NCBI RefSeq assembly: GCF_963457605.1 | Contig: NZ_OY735139.1 | Span: 2,696,001-2,760,000, forward strand | Origin: an uncultured Gellertiella sp. | Lineage (GTDB): Bacteria; Pseudomonadota; Alphaproteobacteria; Rhizobiales; Rhizobiaceae | Direction of reading: 5' to 3' | Length of the DNA stretch: 64,000 nucleotides | In this document: positions 42,852-51,885 of the stretch, in pieces | Layout: each line of letters starts with the position of its first letter | Position numbering within the stretch: the first letter of the stretch is position 1 | Position numbers and translations under genes: made by a program | Notes under the pieces: model-generated | What the model was told of the DNA's origin: nothing | Databases searched by the model: none | The model's input: only the letters and a program-made list of their open reading frames with translations

Positions 42852-43919
42852 ATGCGTATCCTCGTAGTAGATGACAACAACACCAACCTGAAACTGCTGA
42901 CAAAACTGGTTGCGCGGTTGAAAGACTGCGAGGCCCTGCCGTTTTCATCCCCCGACCATGTGCTGGCGGCACTGCCGGACCTCGATTTCGATGTGGCGAT
43001 CATCGATTACCAGATGCCGGTCTATAATGGTGTCGAGCTTTATACAGAGATCGTCCGGTTCGAGCGTTATGCCGCGGTGCCGGTCGTCTTCGTCACCGCC
43101 GACAAGGATATGACCACCCGCATGGCGGCGCTGAATGCCGGGGCCATCGATTTCCTGACCAAGCCGGTCAATCCGGTGGAATTCATGGCGCGCATGCAGA
43201 ATATCGTCAGCCTCGCCGAGGCGCGTCGCCAGCTTGCCGAGCGGGCGGACTGGCTGCGGCGCGAGGTCGACAAGGCCGTGCAGGAACTGCGCGAGCGAGA
43301 GGAGGAGATCATCCATCGCCTGACCCTTGCCGCCGGTTACAAGGACCCGGACACCGCCCGCCACACCATGCGCGTGGCGCTCTATTCCGAAGCCATCGCC
43401 CGTGAACTCGGTCTGCCGGAGGATCGATGCCGCGACATCCGGCTGGCAGCGCCGATGCATGATATCGGCAAGGTCGGCATTCCCGACCGGGTTCTTCTGA
43501 AACAGGGCAAACTCACCGAAAGCGAGTTTCGCCAAATGCAGCGTCATGCCGAAATCGGTTCCGATATCCTGGCGCAGAGCCATTCCTCTTTGCTGCAGCT
43601 TGCTGCCGAGATCGCCTCCGGTCATCACGAGCGCTGGGACGGGCAGGGCTATCCGCACCGAATTTCAGGCGATGCCATTCCGCTTTCCGGGCGTATCGTC
43701 TGCATTGCCGACAATTTCGACGCGCTGACCACCGAACGGCCCTACAAGCCCGCCTGGACCTATGAGCAGACCGTGAGCCACATCCTGGATCGGGCAGGAA
43801 CCCAATTCGATCCCGTCTGTGTTGCGGCCTTCAAGCGGGCGCTGCCCCGCATCCAGCAGATCATGGACGAAGACCGGCAGATCCGCGCCCGTGAAATGGA
43901 GAATGTCAGCGCAGCCTGA
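42852..43919 (+). CDS. HD-GYP response regulator, c-di-GMP phosphodiesterase
   Basis: The 355-residue protein has an N-terminal receiver domain (Asp52 in AIIDYQMPVYNG; lysine in LTKPVNP), a coiled linker (about 125-160) and an HD-GYP domain with HDIGK at 203-207 and HHERWDGQGYP at 258-268, all intact. It should hydrolyse c-di-GMP when activated by phosphorelay from the hybrid kinase. It is the last gene of the three-gene signalling operon. Confidence 0.93.
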   Translation: MRILVVDDNNTNLKLLTKLVARLKDCEALPFSSPDHVLAALPDLDFDVAIIDYQMPVYNGVELYTEIVRFERYAAVPVVFVTADKDMTTRMAALNAGAIDFLTKPVNPVEFMARMQNIVSLAEARRQLAERADWLRREVDKAVQELREREEEIIHRLTLAAGYKDPDTARHTMRVALYSEAIARELGLPEDRCRDIRLAAPMHDIGKVGIPDRVLLKQGKLTESEFRQMQRHAEIGSDILAQSHSSLLQLAAEIASGHHERWDGQGYPHRISGDAIPLSGRIVCIADNFDALTTERPYKPAWTYEQTVSHILDRAGTQFDPVCVAAFKRALPRIQQIMDEDRQIRAREMENVSAA

Positions 43920-43981
43920 CATCATTTGACGGGGAGCGGCAAAAAAATCTGCTGTTGCCCTGTTCCTTGCAATGATATTGC

Positions 43982-44004
43982 CTCCGGCAAATAGCCCGCC
44001 GGAG
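43982..44004 (+). promoter_or_regulatory. pyrC leader hairpin masking the ribosome binding site
   Basis: CTCCGGC (43982-43988) can pair perfectly with GCCGGAG (43998-44004), whose GGAG is the ribosome binding site 7 bases before the pyrC ATG. A GATATT -10-like sequence ends at 43979, so transcription could start within the CTCCGG tract. This parallels the nucleotide-sensing start-site switch of enteric pyrC. Confidence 0.6.
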
Positions 44005-44011
44005 ATTTGAA

Positions 44012-45052
44012 ATGACGAAAACGCTGACCCTGCGCCGCCCCGATGACTGGCACCTGCATCTGCGCGATGGCGCGATGCTGAAGGGCGTGATCGGCGACAC
44101 CGCCCGGCATTTTGCCCGGGCGATCATCATGCCCAATCTGGTGCCCCCGGTCGTCACGACGGCAGATGCCGATGCCTATCGCGCGCGCATTATGGAGGCG
44201 CTGCCCGAGGGGGCCGATTTCCAGCCGCTGATGACGCTCTACCTCACCGAACACACCTCCCCTGATGATGTCGAGACCGGCAAGGCGAGCGGCCTCATCA
44301 CCGCCGTAAAACTCTATCCCGCCGGTGCCACCACCAATTCCCATGGCGGCGTGCGCGACATGGACAAGGCGATGCCGGTGCTGGAGCGGATGGCGAAGAT
44401 CGGTCTGCCGCTCTGCGTACATGGCGAGGTGACCGATCCCGCCGTCGATATTTTCGACCGCGAGGCGGTTTTCATCGAGACGGTTCTGGAGCCGCTGCGC
44501 CGCCGCCTGCCGGACCTGAAGGTGACGATGGAACATGTGACGACCAGCAACGGGGTTGATTATATCCGCTCTGCCGCCGCCAATCTGGCGGGCTCGATCA
44601 CCACGCATCACCTGATCATCAACCGCAATGCCATTCTGGCCGGTGGCATCAAGCCGCATTACTACTGCCTGCCGGTTGCCAAGCGCGAATCCCATCGTCT
44701 GGCATTGCGCAAGGCAGCGGTCTCGGGCGATCAGCGCTTCTTCCTTGGCACCGATTCCGCCCCGCATGTCGATCCGCTGAAGGAATGTGCCTGCGGTTGC
44801 GCCGGCATCTATACCTCGATCAACACCATGAGCTGTCTTGCCCAGGTGTTCGAGGAGGAAGGCGCGCTGGACCGGCTGGAAGGCTTTGCATCGCTGCATG
44901 GTCCCGCCTGGTACGGTCTTCTGCCGAACGAGGAACGCATCACGCTGACCCGGCGCGCGCAGCCGGTGGTGTTCCCCGCAAAGATCGAGACCGGTGCCGG
45001 TCCGGTCACGGTCTTTGATCCATTGTTCCCGCTGCACTGGGATGTCGTCTGA
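44012..45052 (+). CDS. pyrC: Dihydroorotase (class II, PyrC type)
   Basis: PyrC closes carbamoyl-aspartate to dihydroorotate in pyrimidine synthesis. The 346-residue protein has the metal-site [10 protein letters not shown] near the N-terminus, the carbamylated-lysine region [39 protein letters not shown] and the catalytic-Asp segment LGTDSAPH. Length matches the E. coli-type enzyme. pyrE lies 0.6 kb downstream. A hairpin at the ribosome binding site suggests regulation at translation initiation. Confidence 0.96.
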   Translation: MTKTLTLRRPDDWHLHLRDGAMLKGVIGDTARHFARAIIMPNLVPPVVTTADADAYRARIMEALPEGADFQPLMTLYLTEHTSPDDVETGKASGLITAVKLYPAGATTNSHGGVRDMDKAMPVLERMAKIGLPLCVHGEVTDPAVDIFDREAVFIETVLEPLRRRLPDLKVTMEHVTTSNGVDYIRSAAANLAGSITTHHLIINRNAILAGGIKPHYYCLPVAKRESHRLALRKAAVSGDQRFFLGTDSAPHVDPLKECACGCAGIYTSINTMSCLAQVFEEEGALDRLEGFASLHGPAWYGLLPNEERITLTRRAQPVVFPAKIETGAGPVTVFDPLFPLHWDVV

Positions 45053-45183
45053 CCGGTTGCAGCTTTCTGTATTCGTCCGTAATGTTGTTAAATGAAACCA
45101 ATATTTGCCACAGCAAACTCTTGAGATTGCGTGGCTTCGTTAGGTTCAGATGTGCGACAGGGGGCGGACGGAACAGTCACGTC

Positions 45184-45202
45184 AGCCCCTTCAACCGGGG
45201 CT
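45184..45202 (+). promoter_or_regulatory. Hairpin directly before the DUF805 start codon
   Basis: AGCCCC (45184-45189) and GGGGCT (45197-45202) form a 6-bp stem with a 7-nt loop, ending two bases before the ATG. The only G-rich ribosome binding sequence is inside the stem. Confidence 0.4.
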
Positions 45203-45204
45203 TG

Positions 45205-45561
45205 ATGATGACCTTTACCGAATCCGTGACATCCGTTTTCCAGAAATATGCAAGTTTTTCAGGTCGCGCAACGCGCTCCGAATATTGGTGGTTTGCGCTC
45301 TTCTCACTGCTGGTGCAAGTCGCGATCGGCCTTTTTGCCGACCGCAGCACCGGGCTTGGCCTGGCCGGTGGCCTCATCGCATTGGGCATGTTCATTCCCA
45401 GCCTCGCCGTCAGCTCCCGCCGTCTGCACGATATCGACAAGTCAGGATGGTGGATGCTGATCGTGCTTGTGCCGATCCTCGGCGGCATCCTGCTTTTGAT
45501 CTGGACCTGCACCAAGGGCAGTCTTGGCGAAAACCGCTTCGGTCCCGCACCGGAGAAATGA
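45205..45561 (+). CDS. DUF805 membrane protein
   Basis: The 118-residue protein has the DUF805 pattern: FSGRATRSEYWWFALF at the start, SSRRLHDIDKSGWW in the middle, and three to four membrane helices ending with CTKGSLGENRFGP. The function of DUF805 proteins is not established. ATGATG at 45205 is the start chosen; the frame is open to 45082 but that part is not family-like. It sits between pyrC and pyrE without obvious functional link. Confidence 0.87.
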   Translation: MMTFTESVTSVFQKYASFSGRATRSEYWWFALFSLLVQVAIGLFADRSTGLGLAGGLIALGMFIPSLAVSSRRLHDIDKSGWWMLIVLVPILGGILLLIWTCTKGSLGENRFGPAPEK

Positions 45562-45675
45562 GCGACCGGACGGGAAAATCCGGGGCTTGGATGCCTGAGA
45601 CTTGAACCGGCGGGACGGCCCCGATAGAAGCGGACAGAAGTCCTGCCAATTCTTTCATGTCCTGAGGAGCCCCCG

Positions 45676-46374
45676 ATGTTTCAGATCAATTTTGCCGATC
45701 CCGCTGTGATGGCCACGGAAATGGCGAAGATGCTCTGGGAGATCAAGGCGGTGCATTTTTCGGCGGACAAGCCCTACAAGCTCGCTTCTGGCATGCTGAG
45801 CCCGGTCTATATCGATTGCCGCAAGCTGATTTCCTTTCCGCGCATCCGCTCGGCGGTGATGGATTTTGCCGCGGGCAAGATCCTGCGCGAGGCGGGTTAT
45901 GAGCAGTTCGACTGCGTGGCGGGCGGCGAAACGGCAGGCATTCCCTTTGCAGCCTTTCTTGCCGAACGGCTGGGCCTGCCGATGATCTATGTGCGCAAGG
46001 CCCCCAAGGGGCACGGGCGCAACGCGCAGATCGAAGGTCACATGCCGGAGGGAGCCCGCGTGCTTGTCATCGAGGACCTGACGACCGCAGGCGGCAGCAT
46101 GTTCAAGTTCATCGATGCGATCAGGGCTGCGGGCGGCATTGTCGACCATGGCATGGCGCTGTTTTTCTACGGCATTTTTGCCGATGCCGAAGCCCGCTTT
46201 GCAAATGGCAAGGTCGCGCTGCACCATATCGCCACCTGGCGGGACGTGCTTGCGGTTGCCCGGCAGAACGCCCTGTTTGACGCTGCAACGCTCGAAAGCG
46301 TCGAGGCCTTCCTCGACCAGCCCCTCGTCTGGTCGCAGCAGCACGGCGGTGTGGGGACGCTGCCGTCGGCGTGA
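45676..46374 (+). CDS. pyrE: Orotate phosphoribosyltransferase
   Basis: PyrE transfers phosphoribosyl from PRPP to orotate. The 232-residue protein shows the PRPP-binding signature [15 protein letters not shown] and the substrate segment [17 protein letters not shown]. Length and sequence are typical of the alphaproteobacterial form. A GAGGAGC sequence precedes the start. Confidence 0.95.
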   Translation: MFQINFADPAVMATEMAKMLWEIKAVHFSADKPYKLASGMLSPVYIDCRKLISFPRIRSAVMDFAAGKILREAGYEQFDCVAGGETAGIPFAAFLAERLGLPMIYVRKAPKGHGRNAQIEGHMPEGARVLVIEDLTTAGGSMFKFIDAIRAAGGIVDHGMALFFYGIFADAEARFANGKVALHHIATWRDVLAVARQNALFDAATLESVEAFLDQPLVWSQQHGGVGTLPSA

Positions 46375-46439
46375 TCGAATAAAAGCTCCAATTACGGGCA
46401 TTTGCTCTTTAATTCCTCTGGCTTTTCGGCTGGAAATCT

Positions 46440-46464
46440 AATAAATCGATCAAAGTGATTTATT
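46440..46464. promoter_or_regulatory. Inverted repeat upstream of fructokinase (possible operator)
   Basis: AATAAATC and GATTTATT form perfect 8-bp arms around a 9-nt centre, 57 bp upstream of the kinase ATG. The left half TAATAAATC is identical to part of the frc operator read on the minus strand, but the half-site spacing differs. Confidence 0.5.
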
Positions 46465-46521
46465 GGGCGTCCATCCCGTCTGACATGGTCTGTCGACGCC
46501 CCAGCCTGCCGGGAGAGCCAG

Positions 46522-47448
46522 ATGATCGTTTGCTGCGGGGAAGCCCTGATCGACATGTTGCCGCGCGAGACGACGCTCGGCGAAAAGGGGTTTGCGCCCT
46601 ATGCCGGTGGTGCCATCTTCAACACCGCCATTGCGCTTGGCCGCCTCGGCATCAGCACCGGATTTTTCACCGGCCTGTCCAGCGACATGATGGGCGACAT
46701 CCTGCGTGACACGCTGACGGCGAGCGGGGTCGACAGCCGCTACGCCGCCCTCTCTTCCCGCCCGACCACCATTGCCTTCGTCAAGCTGGTCAACGGCCAG
46801 GCCACCTATGCCTTCTATGACGAGGGAACGGCTGGCCGCATGCTGGATATTGCAGACCTTCCCGCATTCGACGCGGATTGCACCGCGCTGCATTTCGGCG
46901 CGATCAGCCTGATCCCCGAACCGTGCGGCCATGCTTACGAAACCCTGCTGCTCAGGGAAGCCCCGCACCGGGTGATTTCGCTGGATCCCAATATCCGGCC
47001 GGGCTTCATCAAGGATCCCGGAGCCCATGCCGCCCGCATCCGCCGCATGGCGGCAAAATCCGACATCATCAAGTTTTCCGATGAGGATCTTGCCTGGTTT
47101 GGCGACAAGGGCGACGAGGAAAGCCTGGCCCGCCAGTGGCTTGAGCACGGAGCGAGGCTCGTCCTGATCACGCGCGGAGCCGAAGGGGCGACGGGCTACA
47201 CGCGCCGCGACAAGGTCAGCGTCCCCGTCATACCTGTCACCGTTGTCGATACGGTCGGTGCGGGTGACACCTTTGATGCCGGCGTTCTCGCGGCGCTCGA
47301 CCGTAAGGGATTGCTGACGAAGTCGGCGATTGCCGCCCTGTCTGCCGCAGATATCGAGGATGCCCTGAGCTGGGGCGTGAAGGCGGCCGCGGTTACCGTG
47401 TCACGCGCCGGTGCCAACCCGCCCTTTGCCGGTGAAATCGGCTTCTGA
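46522..47448 (+). CDS. frk: PfkB-family sugar kinase, probable fructokinase
   Basis: The 308-residue ribokinase-fold kinase begins MIVCCGEALIDMLP, carries GGAIFNTAIALGRLG (PfkB signature 1) and the anion hole/catalytic base motif DTVGAGDTFDAG (signature 2, Asp in GAGD). It resembles bacterial fructokinases. It would convert imported fructose to fructose 6-phosphate, which the neighbouring Pgi can isomerise. It is convergent with pgi. Confidence 0.85.
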   Translation: MIVCCGEALIDMLPRETTLGEKGFAPYAGGAIFNTAIALGRLGISTGFFTGLSSDMMGDILRDTLTASGVDSRYAALSSRPTTIAFVKLVNGQATYAFYDEGTAGRMLDIADLPAFDADCTALHFGAISLIPEPCGHAYETLLLREAPHRVISLDPNIRPGFIKDPGAHAARIRRMAAKSDIIKFSDEDLAWFGDKGDEESLARQWLEHGARLVLITRGAEGATGYTRRDKVSVPVIPVTVVDTVGAGDTFDAGVLAALDRKGLLTKSAIAALSAADIEDALSWGVKAAAVTVSRAGANPPFAGEIGF

Positions 47449-47513
47449 TCGCAGACCGACAAGAAAACAGACGCGACCGATGGCGCGCCTGTTCCCTTAT
47501 CCCGGTTCCCCGC

Positions 47514-49130
47514 TCAGCGGGTAAGCGTTGCGATCAGTCCTGCGGTCGAGGCGTCGAGACCATCGGTTCCAGCCTTGCCCTCGATGACCGGCAACAGGCC
47601 GGTTGCCAGTTCCTTGCCAAGTTCGACCCCCCACTGATCGAAGGAGTTGATGCGGAACAGCACGCCTTCGACGAAGACCCGGTGCTCGTAAAGTGCGATC
47701 AGCCGGCCGAGTGCAAAGGGCGTCAGCTGGTCATGGACGAATGTGATCGACGGACGGTTGCCGGCAAAGACCCGGTGGGGGGCGATGTGATCGACCTTGG
47801 CCGGATCGACATTCTGCTTCTGCATCTGCACCCGTGCTTCATCGAGCGTCCGCCCCTTCAGCAACGCCTGCGACTGCGCCACGCAATTGGCCATCAGCAG
47901 CCGGTGCTGGTGGGCGAGATCCGGTTCGAAGCCGGTGCGGGCAATCAGGAATTCGGCGGGAATGATGTCGGTTCCCTGGTGGATCAGCTGGTAGAAGGCG
48001 TGCTGGCCATTGGTGCCGGGCTCGCCCCAGACGACGGGCCCGGAGCGTCCTTCGACCGGCTTGCCGTCGATGGTGACACTCTTGCCGTTCGATTCCATGT
48101 CGAGTTGCTGCAGATAGGCCGGGAAGCGCGACAGGCGCTGGTCATAGGGCAGGATCGCGCGCGAGGGATAGCCGAGCGTATTGCGCTGGTAAAAGCCCAG
48201 CAGACCCAGAAGCATCGGCAGGTTCTCGCGGATCGGCGCGGTCTGGAAATGGCGGTCCATGGCATGGGCGCCGTCCAGAAAGCGGCCGAAATCCTCCGGC
48301 CCGATGGCCAGCATCAGCGGCAGGCCAATCGCCGACCAGATGGAGTAGCGCCCGCCGACCCAGTCCCAGAAGCCGAACACCCGGTCCGCTTCGATGCCGA
48401 AATCCGCCACCTTGCCAAGCGCCGTCGAGACGGCGGCGAAGTGATGGCGCACCGCCTTTTCTCCCAGCGCCTCGGCAATGAAGCGGCGTGCTGTTGCGGC
48501 ATTGGTCATGGTCTCGATGGTGGTAAAGGTCTTGGAAGCGATGATGAACAGGCAGGTTTCCGCATCGAGCCCCTTCAGCGTATCGGCAATATGGGCGCCA
48601 TCGACGTTGGACACGAAGTGCACGCGAGGACCGTCGTGGAAAGGGGCAAGCGCCAGCGTCGCCATCACAGGTCCGAGATCCGAGCCGCCAATGCCGATAT
48701 TGACCACATCGGTGATCGCCTTGCCGGTCGCACCCCGGATTGCGCCGGAGCGCACAGCGCTTGCAAAAACGCCCATGGCGTCAAGCACGGCATTGACGTC
48801 AGGCATCACATCATGGCCATCGACGATGACGGGTGTATTGGCGCGATTGCGCAGCGCCGTATGCAGCACGGCACGTCCCTCGGTGAAATTGATCGGCGTG
48901 CCCGCAAACATCTGGTCGCGTTTCTCGGCAACGCCGCCCTTGATCGCCAATGTTTCCAGCAGATCGACAATGTCAGGGTTCACGGCGCATTTGGAATAAT
49001 CCATGAGCAGGTCGTCAAGCGCCACACTGTAGCGAAGAAACCGTTGCGGGTCCCGCTGGAAGGCAGTACGGATATCCGTCGCATGAGTGGCAGCGGCGGT
49101 GGATTTCAGTTGTTCTGCAATGGTTTGCAT
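47514..49130 (-). CDS. pgi: Glucose-6-phosphate isomerase
   Basis: Pgi interconverts glucose 6-phosphate and fructose 6-phosphate. The 538-residue protein has the signature segments [34 protein letters not shown] (PGI signature 1) and GVELGKELA (signature 2 region). The start at 49130 ([17 protein letters not shown]) has GAGGAA nine bases upstream; a TTG three codons earlier is possible. Convergent with the fructokinase gene, it completes a fructose-to-G6P route. Confidence 0.95.
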   Translation of the reverse strand: MQTIAEQLKSTAAATHATDIRTAFQRDPQRFLRYSVALDDLLMDYSKCAVNPDIVDLLETLAIKGGVAEKRDQMFAGTPINFTEGRAVLHTALRNRANTPVIVDGHDVMPDVNAVLDAMGVFASAVRSGAIRGATGKAITDVVNIGIGGSDLGPVMATLALAPFHDGPRVHFVSNVDGAHIADTLKGLDAETCLFIIASKTFTTIETMTNAATARRFIAEALGEKAVRHHFAAVSTALGKVADFGIEADRVFGFWDWVGGRYSIWSAIGLPLMLAIGPEDFGRFLDGAHAMDRHFQTAPIRENLPMLLGLLGFYQRNTLGYPSRAILPYDQRLSRFPAYLQQLDMESNGKSVTIDGKPVEGRSGPVVWGEPGTNGQHAFYQLIHQGTDIIPAEFLIARTGFEPDLAHQHRLLMANCVAQSQALLKGRTLDEARVQMQKQNVDPAKVDHIAPHRVFAGNRPSITFVHDQLTPFALGRLIALYEHRVFVEGVLFRINSFDQWGVELGKELATGLLPVIEGKAGTDGLDASTAGLIATLTR

Positions 49131-49591
49131 TGGGCACAATTCCTCGGCAGCGGTTGCTCGCTGGCGACCTTACTGCATTCGTGCCCAGATCGAAATGCCG
49201 AATATCGAGAAAGCGGCAATCCACCACCGTGACCGTCGCTACGTCTCCGTTGCGACCTCGACCCGCAGGGGCAAGCTTGTCCTCGATCACATGTCGGTGC
49301 CACCCAGGCAACCCGATCCGGCATAAGTTGATACGCCCGCAGAGACGGATAAACGCGGCCGTCATCGTGCCCCCGGGGATGAAAAGGCCGGCGGCTGCGC
49401 TTGTGATGCCGCACCTGTCGCTCGGGCAGGATCGACCGGCCTGATCCTCTGGCCCAGGCTTGCGGGAGGGCGGGAAAGCCTTGCGGAAAACAGGGGTTGC
49501 CTATACCGATTCACCGCGAGGGTGCCGACAGCCGGGGCCGGGGACCGGGCTGGATCGGCAGTCAGGGTATGTAGAATGAAGGACAGCGTGT
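49131..49591. other. Intergenic region, no supported gene
   Basis: The 461-bp gap between pgi and the next gene contains short open frames without protein features. I see no repeat, clear terminator or RNA motif in it. Confidence 0.45.
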
Positions 49592-50710
49592 TTGAGCGGA
49601 CTTGAGACAGCCATCAAGAAGGCACTGGACCGGTCGGAGCGGAGCAATGCCGAAGTTCGGGCGCGGATCTATCAATCGGCGCGCCAGGCGCTGGAAGCGG
49701 GTTTGCGCAAGCAGAATGTCGCCGATCCCGCGGTGGTCGCCGACCAGCGCCACAAGCTCGAAATGGCGATCGGTCAGATCGAGCATGACGAGCGCAGGAA
49801 ACAGGGCGTGGTGGAGATCGATCCGCTCGCCGGTCTTGCCGATGCCCATCTGCCGGACGAGATGGCCGCGCTCGATGGGGAGACCCGCGAAGAGCAGACC
49901 GAAATCGGGGCCGGGCTTGGCGCGCTGCGGGCCGAACGTCTGGGGGAAGGCATGTCCGAAACCTTCCATCGCGATCATGCGCCGGAAATCCGGGCCGGGA
50001 TGGCCTCGGGCCGTCCGGCTGGACGTCGATCCGGCAGAACAGGCAGGCCGGGTCGACGGGGTGGCATCACGCGGCTGTTCGTCTCGGTGATGGTGCTTGC
50101 CTTTGTCGCCATGGCTGGCTGGTGGGCCTATACGTCAGGCCTGTTCCTCACCCCGGCGGAGCGGGACACGTCCGTGGCCAATCCGCCCGCTGCCGTCAGC
50201 GAGGAGGATGTGCCGGAAGACAGGTCGCTCCCGCCGCAGACGGTCAATTCGGCCAACAGCTTTTCCAGCGACTGGATCGAGATCTTCAGGCCCGGCGATG
50301 CCGACCGCGTTCAGCCGGGCAGCCTTGCGACAGCCAGGCTGACCACGACCGGGGACGGGCAGGTGGTGCGCATCACCTCGGGCTCTTCGGCCCCTGAGGC
50401 TGCCGTGCGCCTCCTGCTGCCTCAGGACAGCGTGGCGCTTGCGGGGGAGCATCAGGCGACACTGGCCATCAGCCTGCGCTCGGCCTCCGATGCCACGGTG
50501 GATGTCACCGTGGATTGTGAATTCGGTGGTGCAGCGACCTGCGAGCGCCATCGCTTCACGGTGACGTCACAGCGGACAGACGCACTTGTCCAGCTGCTGC
50601 CGGCGACAGCCCGGCAGGGCGGCGCGCCTGCTCTGGTGATCAACAGTGATGTTGAGGGCAAGGGCAGGGGTGTGGATCTGATTGCCGTCCGACTGCTGCC
50701 GGTGCCCTGA
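49592..50710 (+). CDS. Hypothetical single-pass membrane protein
   Basis: I do not recognise a named family. The 372-residue protein has a charged helical N-terminal part (about 1-130, probably coiled coil: SARQALEAGLRKQNVADPAV), a basic stretch (SGRPAGRRSGRTGRPGRRGG), one membrane helix (about 160-180: LFVSVMVLAFVAMAGWWAY) and a periplasmic beta-rich domain (about 215-370). The start is a TTG at 49592, chosen because it gives the natural helical N-terminus; no better ATG exists. It lies beside ppk2 (convergent). A cell-envelope role is only a guess. Confidence 0.65.
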   Translation: MSGLETAIKKALDRSERSNAEVRARIYQSARQALEAGLRKQNVADPAVVADQRHKLEMAIGQIEHDERRKQGVVEIDPLAGLADAHLPDEMAALDGETREEQTEIGAGLGALRAERLGEGMSETFHRDHAPEIRAGMASGRPAGRRSGRTGRPGRRGGITRLFVSVMVLAFVAMAGWWAYTSGLFLTPAERDTSVANPPAAVSEEDVPEDRSLPPQTVNSANSFSSDWIEIFRPGDADRVQPGSLATARLTTTGDGQVVRITSGSSAPEAAVRLLLPQDSVALAGEHQATLAISLRSASDATVDVTVDCEFGGAATCERHRFTVTSQRTDALVQLLPATARQGGAPALVINSDVEGKGRGVDLIAVRLLPVP

Positions 50711-50763
50711 CCTCAGGAACCCGGCACAAGCAGCCACCCGGCCCATTCCCGGCCGGGTGCTGA

Positions 50764-51654
50764 TCATTTGCTGCCGACAAGCTTTTTCGGATCGGTGAGC
50801 AGAATTTCCCGGTCGATCTCGCCGATCGCCCTCTCGTCCTTGCCGTCATAATCGAGCGCCGTCAGCATGCGGCGAATGACATGGATGCGTGCCCGGCGCT
50901 TGTCATTGGCACGGATGATGGTCCAGGGGGCCTTGTCCGAATGGGTTTCGGTCAGCATCCGGTCGCGTTTGGCGGTGTAGTCATCCCATTTGTTGAGCGC
51001 TGCGATATCCATCGATGACAGCTTCCAGACCCGCAGGGGATCGTGGCGGCGGTCGTGAAACCGCTTCAGCTGCATCTCGCGGCCGATATCCAGCCAGAAC
51101 TTGAAATAGAAGATCTTTTCTTCCACCACCATTTTCTCGAAGCGCGGGACATGATCGAGGAACTGCGCATATTGCTCCGGCGTGCAGAAGCCCATCACCG
51201 GCTCGACACCGGCGCGGTTATACCAGGACCGGTCAAACAGCACGAATTCGCCCGCCGCCGGGAAATGGCCGATATAGCGCTGGAAATACCATTGCCCCTG
51301 TTCGGTTTCCGACGGTCGGGTCAGCGCCACCGCGCGTGCCGAACGGGGATTCATATATTCCCTGGTGGCCGCAATCGCGCCACCCTTGCCCGCCGCATCC
51401 CGGCCTTCAAACAGCGAAAGTACCCGCTTGCCGGTTTTCTGCAGCCAGAACTGCACCTTGACCAGTTCCTTCTGCAACGCCTCGAGTTCGGCGGCATAGT
51501 CCTCGCTCTTCTGCTTTTTCCTGTAGGGAAAACCGCCGGATTCGAACGCTCTGTCCCTGATCCAGTCGGGCAGATCGGGGTCATCGATATCGAAGATCCG
51601 GGCGGTGCCGTTGATCTTCAGTTCCACTGCCCGGCTTTCTACCGTATCCGTCAT
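50764..51654 (-). CDS. ppk2: Polyphosphate kinase 2
   Basis: PPK2 uses polyphosphate to phosphorylate nucleoside diphosphates (or the reverse). The 296-residue single-domain protein has Walker [14 protein letters not shown], the Walker B-type [18 protein letters not shown] and the lid region [18 protein letters not shown]. The start at 51654 ([16 protein letters not shown]) is used; the frame is open to 51717 without family-like sequence. It lies next to phoR (divergent), placing polyphosphate metabolism beside the phosphate regulon. Confidence 0.93.
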   Translation of the reverse strand: MTDTVESRAVELKINGTARIFDIDDPDLPDWIRDRAFESGGFPYRKKQKSEDYAAELEALQKELVKVQFWLQKTGKRVLSLFEGRDAAGKGGAIAATREYMNPRSARAVALTRPSETEQGQWYFQRYIGHFPAAGEFVLFDRSWYNRAGVEPVMGFCTPEQYAQFLDHVPRFEKMVVEEKIFYFKFWLDIGREMQLKRFHDRRHDPLRVWKLSSMDIAALNKWDDYTAKRDRMLTETHSDKAPWTIIRANDKRRARIHVIRRMLTALDYDGKDERAIGEIDREILLTDPKKLVGSK

Positions 51655-51885
51655 TCTGCACTGGTCTCCCTGCTTGCGATGCCTGTCGAAGGTGGCTCTC
51701 GCTTCGCGCAAAAACAAGCGGAAAGCATCAGTCTTTTCGGAAATTGCGGGTTCCGCCCTGTTGCGCTTCAGGGCGGGATCCTGTCGGGTAGGCAGGACTT
51801 TCCGTGCGGGGGGCGATGCGGCAGTGAAAAACCCCTGTCATGAAGGTCCTTTAACCGGTGGCGATGACATTGAGGAGAATCATGG

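Noticed and set aside
47682-49232. A 516-codon open frame opposite pgi
   Set aside because: It is a shadow of the glucose-6-phosphate isomerase gene.
51835-51869. A possible PHO box between ppk2 and phoR
   Set aside because: CTGTCAT at 51835-51841 and ATGTCAT on the minus strand nearby are isolated; no second unit occurs at 11-bp spacing.
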